Under the pieces are notes generated by a model, which was not told the origin of the DNA, searched no databases, and worked only from the letters and a program-made list of their open reading frames with translations. The translations under genes and the position numbers were made by a program. A DNA stretch of 64,000 bases from Psococerastis gibbosa (lineage: Eukaryota > Arthropoda > Insecta > Psocodea > Psocidae), in the NCBI GenBank assembly GCA_963971405.1, contig OZ020486.1:16887419-16951418 (forward strand). The letters are read 5' to 3'. Of this stretch, positions 61,301-64,000 are shown in pieces; position 1 is the first letter of the stretch, and every line of letters begins with the position of its first letter.

Positions 61301-63133
61301 TATAAATTCACACTTAATCACGTCATCAGATAGAAACAAATGGTCGATTATGTTGGATTTTCTTTATAGACATTAATTCAAATGTAGAATCTCTCCATCT
61401 TATGGGGCAAATTTATTTTCGCAGGGACCGTGACTGCTAGGGCTGTGAACGGGAGTCATAGTGAAGATTCTGTAGCTGACACGAATCTCTCCAAGAAATG
61501 CTCAGATGGTTAGTCTATGTATGATTAATAATTACTGCTTATATTAATAATTATATAACCTACTAGTCGGGCTCTTTCTGTAGCACCTGCAACCTGATCA
61601 TGGCGATTATAATACCGGTATTTATTTAATCCCCTGTTATTAAAAATGTAAACAAACAAATTTTGAATAGTACTTTCCATTATAAATTTGTCTTGTTTAC
61701 ATTTTTAATACCAGGGGATTAAACATCCCGTGGCTAGAGACCGTTATCAATATGGCTGCTAGTGTAGCCTGCACAAGATAAGTACGCAATTTAGCTGGGA
61801 AAACCTGTGATAAGTGTAGCATGCACAAGCTAAGTACAAAGTTTTTGACCGGGTCCAGGTATCCGTTCTGCTATGCTGCAATGTGTAAGACTTCGATATT
61901 TTTTGCGTTGGTACTTATCTCTGATAGTTGGTTTATGGTTAACGGGTGCCTCGTAAGGCATATAATGGCTCCCGCCGCTCCAGTTAATGTATTTCTATGG
62001 GATTAAATGAATACTGGTATTACAATATAATCGCCATGATCAGGCTGCTGAAGCATTTATTATAAGGATATGAGTAGGCCTATACATTTGGAAAATGGAA
62101 AAAAAATATTTTTTTGCCGTCTGACCTTCATAGCTTAGAGCATCTTGAGGTCTCTTTATCTGCCTTGTAACAGTCAGTTTAAGATGGCACGTTTTTAGAC
62201 ATTTCGACATAAGTGAAAATTACCCGGTTTTCATCTCATATGACATCATCACATCGATGATAGAGACAAGATAATTATTTATCCTTTTATCTGTTTATAG
62301 CCGCCTCTCATTGTCCACATTGAATTATAATTATACCGACACACACAAAAACACACATCTAAGTATAGATACATTTTTACATTTTTACATTTTTAAACCT
62401 CCTCATGGGTATGCCTATGCCAGGGTATACATAGCACCACATCTCCAATGCCTCGAGTTTTTTTTAGATATTTCTACACCATGTTTCACGTCCGCACAAT
62501 GCAATGCATACCAGAGACTTCAACATTAGTTTCCTTATTCCATGGCTTATGTTACCTATGTGTTTGAAAAAGAGACCACCAGATTGTCAAAGTTATGAAA
62601 TTCAGAATATAGAATATACGATAATTACAATCGTATAATACATAGTCACTTTTTGAAACATTCAATTTTATAAGTTGTTTTGAGTTCCATACGAAAGAAA
62701 ACCCCCCAAAATGGAATCAAACCTAAATAATTTCCTCATTAAAATGGCATTAAACAAATGAAGGGCTGTTATTGTTGTACACACATGAATGAGTCAAAAT
62801 AAAATCATCTAGCCTAGTTAAGCATGAAAAATCTACTAATAGTAGGTACCAATTTCCCACAGAATCTGACATCACGCCGGATGATTTTGAGATGGTCGAA
62901 AATGAGATTTATCCAGAAATGGATGAATCTCGAATAAATCCAACTATAATGCAAATGAGAGAAGTGTCCAAAGTTCCTCTGATACTAAGTGGGATGTATC
63001 AACAACATTGCAAAAGGGAGGCTTACGAAAGGATTTCATTATGGCCGTGGAGTAAATATTTTTATTTTTTGGGAGAGGGAAATTGCATGACTCGTAAAAG
63101 GGCAACGAAATTACCTCTTTTGGTAATGGAATG
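40120..63133 (+). CDS. KCNQ: KCNQ-type voltage-gated potassium channel gene, partial (8 firm exons plus 1 candidate)
   Basis: Spliced order: 40120-40296, 41422-41556, 42753-42835, 44296-44462, 47612-47851, 54347-54531, 57840-57986, 61425-61508, and possibly 62863-63133. Every junction is GT-AG and the phases agree. The product is one subunit of a tetrameric plasma-membrane K+ channel. It has six transmembrane segments, an arginine-bearing S4 voltage sensor, a TVGYGD selectivity filter and a proximal C-terminal helix A that binds calmodulin and PIP2 in this family. KCNQ channels carry slowly activating M-type or IKs-type currents that damp excitability. Missing from the window are the initial exon(s) and the distal C-terminus (helices B-D, assembly domain). 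Introns run from 1.1 to 6.5 kb and are full of transposon relics. Insects are known to have one KCNQ gene, and this matches that form more than vertebrate KCNQ2-5. Confidence 0.93.
41422..41556 (+). CDS. KCNQ: KCNQ exon: S1 and S2
   Basis: The acceptor is TTCTGTTGCAG and the donor GTGGGT. It encodes [19 protein letters not shown] (rest of S1), a short extracellular loop, and S2 [17 protein letters not shown]. Both S2 acidic residues known to pair with S4 arginines in KCNQ channels (the E of MEI and the E of TEF) are kept. It ends with AG, completed by the first G of exon 3 to give Arg. Confidence 0.92.
42753..42835 (+). CDS. KCNQ: KCNQ exon: S2-S3 linker and start of S3
   Basis: An 83-base exon between TTTCCACATTTCAG and GTACGT, encoding [19 protein letters not shown] then LRQPFCVI. 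LWSxGCRSxYxG is diagnostic for KCNQ, and the basic linker contributes to PIP2 sensitivity in the family. It leaves one base (G) that makes Asp with the next exon. Confidence 0.93.
42951..43340. repeat. foldback family B, composite copy (KCNQ intron 3)
   Basis: 390 bp. The outer arms 42951-43022 and about 43267-43340 pair (GGCGGGGATTCCACC, GGCTAGGACTAAAAACAAAA, TGGTAGCAGACATTCAAGAC). Inside them is a second pair of arms starting with another family end, GGCGGGGTTTCCACCGACC, then CGCATTGCAGAATGC...ACGGAAAT (43034-43077, and 43229-43268). So two family B ends are stacked head-inside-head, around an unrelated AT-rich loop. Confidence 0.85.
43571..43742. mobile_element. MITE family A, complete copy (KCNQ intron 3)
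   Basis: 172 bp with about 30-bp terminal inverted repeats. GCAGCCTGATCGAGG then ATTATAATACCGG is on the left; CTGGTATTATAATCG then CCTCGATCAGGCTGC is on the right. The core AATACCACTTTCCATTATAA is in the opposite orientation to the copies at 52719 and 53263. There is no coding capacity. Confidence 0.9.
44296..44462 (+). CDS. KCNQ: KCNQ exon: S3, S3-S4 loop, S4 voltage sensor
   Basis: The acceptor is ACTATTTCAG and the donor GTAATT. It encodes [17 protein letters not shown] (S3 and loop), [18 protein letters not shown] (S4), and [20 protein letters not shown] (end of S4 and the S4-S5 linker). The S4 charge order R-R-Q-R-R is the KCNQ pattern, with Gln at the third position. The S3-S4 loop is about three residues shorter than the VFATSALR form I know from other KCNQ proteins. 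It ends in frame with CAG. Confidence 0.93.
44575..44830 (-). mobile_element. LINE ORF2 C-terminus fragment (KCNQ intron 4)
   Basis: The minus-strand frame reads [20 protein letters not shown] then [20 protein letters not shown], followed by a stop and further similar sequence. YxGHVxRRDExxxVxR ... GRRPxGRxK is the common end of LINE reverse transcriptase proteins. It lies antisense to KCNQ just after the S4 exon and does not affect that exon. Confidence 0.75.
44831..47611. other. remainder of KCNQ intron 4
   Basis: AT-rich. Apart from a SINE-3-like relic near 45700-45950 with a poly-G run at 45821-45830, I see nothing I can name. Small frames of 60-80 residues here lack support. Confidence 0.4.
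45700..45950 (-). repeat. SINE-3-like relic
   Basis: CAACCTAGCGGAGTTAGGGT, ACTCAACTAGGAAACCCC and GCCCTCCGAAGCCAGAAAAT are the complements of words in the SINE-3 copy at 38868-39082. They are separated here by an unrelated GC-rich insert. The B-box region is GGAGTCCGTACCACA, decayed. Confidence 0.6.
47612..47851 (+). CDS. KCNQ: KCNQ exon: S5, pore helix, selectivity filter, most of S6
   Basis: 80 whole codons between TCTGATTTCAG and GTAAGT. S5 is [20 protein letters not shown]. The turret is short and acidic ([10 protein letters not shown]). The pore helix and filter read [19 protein letters not shown]6 is [18 protein letters not shown]. The ALPAG gating hinge is completed by the next exon. 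[15 protein letters not shown] is closer to insect KCNQ and vertebrate KCNQ1 than to KCNQ2-5. Confidence 0.95.
49841..50049. repeat. foldback hairpin, 209 bp (KCNQ intron 5)
   Basis: The left arm GGTATAGTCCACGCAAAATG ... GTATGGACATGGAATGTTTT pairs with the right arm ...AAAACATTCCATGTCCATAC then CATTTTGCGTGGATTATACC. The arms are about 95 bp with a short loop near 49937-49950. No relation to family A or B was noticed. Confidence 0.85.
50235..50521. mobile_element. MITE family E, complete copy (KCNQ intron 5)
   Basis: 287 bp with roughly 48-bp imperfect terminal inverted repeats. GGCCCGGTACACACGGACGG is on the left and CCGTGTGTACCGGGC on the right, followed inward by CGCAGTCGCGA and TCGCGACTGCG. 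No transposase. A partial copy begins at 63190 next to the last candidate KCNQ exon. Confidence 0.85.
51072..51255. repeat. foldback hairpin, 184 bp (KCNQ intron 5)
   Basis: The arms 51072-51140 and 51187-51255 are reverse complements with about 10-15% mismatches (GCTGTGGTTGATCTGAAAGC against ...CAGATTGACCACAGC; CGTCATCATCTGC against GCAGATGTTGACG). The loop is 46 bp. Confidence 0.85.
52719..52886. mobile_element. MITE family A, complete copy (KCNQ intron 5)
   Basis: 168 bp. Ends are GCAGCCTGATCATGGCGAT and ATCGCCATGATCAGCCTGC. The interior is TGGTATTAAAAATGTAAAC, ATAATGGAAAGTGCTATTC. Confidence 0.9.
52980..53170 (+). other. GC-rich patch of unknown origin
   Basis: CACCAGGACTTGGACGAAGA then GGTGCTGACGGAGGTGGTCC ... 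GTTGTCCAGTGAACTCCC is much richer in GC than the flanks. A short plus frame reads [19 protein letters not shown], reminiscent of LINE or other repeat coding. It is too short to name. Confidence 0.35.
53263..53428. mobile_element. MITE family A, complete copy (KCNQ intron 5)
   Basis: 166 bp. The left end is GCAGCCTGATCGAGGCGAT. The right end GCCTCAGGCTCAGGCTGC is slightly altered. It has the same core orientation as 52719, only 0.4 kb away. Confidence 0.9.
53565..53625. repeat. MITE family A, right-end fragment
   Basis: CCCGGGTATCATAATAATCC then CGCCATGATCGGGCTGCAG; only one terminal repeat remains. Confidence 0.65.
53965..54026. repeat. MITE family A, right-end fragment
   Basis: AGCCCGGTATTATTTTAATC ... 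AATCGCCATAATAGGGCT; more diverged than the one at 53565. Confidence 0.55.
54347..54531 (+). CDS. KCNQ: KCNQ exon: end of S6 and helix A (calmodulin/PIP2 region)
   Basis: The acceptor is TTTTGCTTCAG and the donor GTAAGT. It encodes [19 protein letters not shown], then [20 protein letters not shown] and [17 protein letters not shown]. RQKHxxRRRxPAAxLIQxxWR is the helix A signature that binds calmodulin, with basic residues for PIP2. It ends with AC, completed as Thr. The preceding intron is the largest (6.5 kb) and hosts two intact family A MITEs. Confidence 0.94.
54569..54742 (-). repeat. retroposon 3' end with (AAC)n tail (KCNQ intron 6)
   Basis: On the minus strand a non-coding unit ends in an (AAC)n tail (plus-strand GTT run 54569-54592), just inside the intron after the helix A exon. 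Its upstream 72 bp match 8407-8478 closely. A simple-repeat 3' tail is typical of LINE-mobilised elements. Confidence 0.6.
55333..55385 (+). repeat. (GTT)n microsatellite
   Basis: About 17 perfect GTT units in KCNQ intron 6. It may be the relic tail of a retroposon like the one at 54569. Confidence 0.95.
57440..57572. repeat. foldback family B copy (KCNQ intron 6)
   Basis: 133 bp. Ends are AGGCGCGTATTCCACCTACG and CGTAGGTGGAATAAGCGCC. The arms carry TCAATAGTCAATAGTAAATG and CATTTACTATTGACTACTGA. The core is TAGCAGACATTAAAGACAGT then AAATGTCTGCTACCAC. Confidence 0.85.
57840..57986 (+). CDS. KCNQ: KCNQ exon: C-terminal linker (SFKHNASF ... PTIRRHKS)
   Basis: The acceptor is TGTTCTCTTCCAG and the donor is GTCAGC (acceptable, not ideal). 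It encodes [20 protein letters not shown] then [20 protein letters not shown] and EIHNSSDNL. [20 protein letters not shown] is a conserved block of insect KCNQ C-termini. The rest is Ser/Thr-rich linker that probably varies by splicing or species. One base is carried to the next exon (G|GG gives Gly). Confidence 0.88.
   Translation, partial: EEVLPVSNTTLPSYPDFQRSAGTRVRRSTVHLLASLVSLAKYIILRTT
57987..61424. other. KCNQ intron 7
   Basis: 3.4 kb, AT-rich. A 116-residue plus frame (59154-59504) has no recognisable family or splice boundaries. I see no repeat family that recurs elsewhere in the window. Confidence 0.4.
61425..61508 (+). CDS. KCNQ: KCNQ exon: C-terminal linker
   Basis: 84 bases with the acceptor ATTTATTTTCGCAG and the donor GTTAGT. 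It encodes [20 protein letters not shown] then LSKKCSD, an acidic and Ser-rich linker. Phase 1 on both sides makes it a possible skippable cassette. I place it in KCNQ because of strand, phase and position between the RRHKS exon and the expected helix B. The sequence itself is not strongly conserved. Confidence 0.65.
61589..62048. mobile_element. MITE family A copy split by a 275-bp insertion (KCNQ intron 8)
   Basis: Left part 61589-61723 (GCAACCTGATCATGGCGAT ... CCAGGGGATTAAA) and right part 61999-62048 (GGGATTAAATGAATACTGG ... GATCAGGCTGC) are the two sides of one MITE. GGGATTAAA occurs once at this point in the intact copies but flanks the insert here, as a 9-bp target duplication. Confidence 0.8.
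61724..61998. mobile_element. unclassified 275-bp insert with 9-bp target duplication
   Basis: Flanked by GGGATTAAA on both sides. I see no terminal inverted repeats and no A/T tail. It carries a direct repeat about 52 bp apart (TGTAGCCTGCACAAGATAAG near 61765 and TGTAGCATGCACAAGCTAAG near 61817). The class is unknown. Confidence 0.55.
62863..63133 (+). CDS. KCNQ: candidate KCNQ C-terminal exon (3' boundary uncertain)
   Basis: The acceptor ATTTCCCACAG precedes 62863, and the carried G from 61508 makes Glu, so the phase fits. The start reads [20 protein letters not shown], an acidic stretch plausible for the linker before helix B. The later part ([20 protein letters not shown]) is not KCNQ-like. 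The frame stays open to a stop at 63135-63137. A good donor, ATG|GTGAGTG, lies just before it (exon end 63133), and an earlier one at about 63050 (GGA|GTAAAT) is possible. It could be a short true exon, an alternative C-terminus or a chance frame. Confidence 0.4.
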
Positions 63134-63189
63134 GTGAGTGGGTTATGGGATTTTACAATGTGGCACTTTTAATTTGGGTGACGGTTTAA

Positions 63190-63300
63190 GGCCCGGTACA
63201 CACTGATGATTCTTGCAGTTGCGATTTTTCCGACATCTTCATTGTTGTGATGGGGCTATCAGAAAATTTCTTGTCAGTTTCTGTAGCTGGCGTGCATGCC
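63190..63300 (+). repeat. MITE family E, partial copy
   Basis: AAGGCCCGGTACACACTGAT then TTCTTGCAGTTGCGAT match the left end at 50235. The interior TTTCTTGTCAGTTTCTGTAG is also recognisable. The right end is missing. Confidence 0.7.
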
Positions 63301-63733
63301 AAATAAATAAACATCACTCGATATTGTGGCTCAGCCGTCATTTTCTTATGATTGTTAAGAAGGCTAGCTGGGCTTGCTTAGCACTCATTACGGAAATAGC
63401 TTTCTACTATTAAATCGTAAGGAAACCCTGCTTCCTGACTTCGATAATGAGTGCCATCCTTAACCATCATAAATTAATTACCTATAAGCTTTTCCACTAT
63501 AGTGTACTGTACAGTAATCATAGTGTAATACACTATATACTATATTACATAATAGTAGGCTATACCAAAAATATCTACTGTAGGCCTACCTATACTTAAA
63601 ACATTGACTAACTCCAGCTGGTGAAGGGCTCTTAATTGAACTATTGCATGTTTAACTACAGAGTTTCAGAACGGTGGTTAGTTACCTACCTATTTTATAC
63701 ACATGTAGAATTTATTTGCACGATTATTTTTTA

Positions 63734-63855
63734 GGGGGCGTAGAAGGTAGAAAATTGGCATTCCAAAATCTAAGGTTTTTATTGAATTTATATTTTTTAT
63801 TAAATTAACTAAACAAGTTATTACAGATTTAGTTTATTCGTGTTTTAGAAGACGA
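63734..63855. repeat. MITE family D, partial copy
   Basis: Matches 7694-7830: AAATTGGCATTCCAAAATCT, then TTTTTATTAAATTAAC and AAACAAGTTATTACAGATTT. The right half is replaced by the SINE-2 copy that follows. Confidence 0.7.
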
Positions 63856-63876
63856 TTTGGTACTTCATATATTGAG

Positions 63877-64000
63877 AAGTCGGCTTCGATGGCCAGGTGG
63901 TAACGTGCTTGCACTTGTGCTAGTCTTTACACGCCATGCGATCGGAGACGTGTCGTAACTAAACACGGGTACTAACCTACAGAGGCGACTGAAGAGGTCA
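63877..64000 (+). repeat. SINE-2 copy, cut by the window end
   Basis: A box TGGCCAGGTGG at about 63890-63900, then AACGTGCTTGCACTTGTGC, CACGCCATGCGATCGGAGAC and AGAGGCGACTGAAGAGGTCA at the edge. Confidence 0.8.

Noticed and set aside
63213-63413. 66-residue frame after the last KCNQ candidate exon
   Set aside because: It lies largely inside the partial MITE family E copy.
1-64000. CRISPR array, bacterial operon, rRNA or phage-like gene clusters
   Set aside because: No regularly spaced direct repeats, ribosome-binding sites or rRNA signatures; the gene structure is intron-rich and eukaryotic.

Overview
This window looks like non-coding-rich nuclear DNA from an arthropod, most likely an insect. 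It is AT-rich and holds no operons or bacterial signals. Its one clear host gene is split into short exons with GT-AG introns, and that gene is an insect-type KCNQ (KvLQT) voltage-gated potassium channel. The channel words (pore TVGYGD, helix A with an IQ-like motif, and the S4 run ending [13 protein letters not shown]) match insect KCNQ as I remember it. A hemipteroid insect is possible from the look of the repeats, but that is only a guess. Layout: positions 1-40119 hold no host exon I can defend. This part is either intergenic or the large 5' intron of KCNQ, and it is crowded with transposable-element debris: three tRNA-derived SINE families, 5'-truncated LINE 3' ends of several lineages, foldback/MITE hairpins, and one whole, very young Ty3/gypsy LTR retrotransposon on the minus strand (29196-34445). 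That element has identical-looking 386-bp LTRs, a 4-bp target duplication, gag, and a full protease-RT-RNase H-integrase pol. From 40120 to at least 61508 the plus strand carries eight consecutive KCNQ exons covering the late N-terminus, S1-S6, the pore, helix A and the start of the C-terminal linker. All their splice phases agree. A ninth candidate exon lies at 62863. The first exon(s) and the end of the C-terminus (helices B-D) are outside the window or unrecognised. The KCNQ introns (1.1-6.5 kb) hold further MITEs, hairpins, SINE and LINE pieces. How it fits together: KCNQ is the only host gene I recognise, encoding one subunit of a tetrameric plasma-membrane K+ channel. Everything else is parasitic or structural repeat sequence. 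The most unusual content is a set of hairpin elements that share their ends and a TGTCTGCTACCAC core but have unrelated stems (6868, 10200, 15905, 25729, 42951, 57440). There are also a 920-bp inverted repeat (36371-37290) and a MITE family (43571, 52719, 53263, 61589), one copy of which was split by a 275-bp insertion with an apparent 9-bp target duplication.
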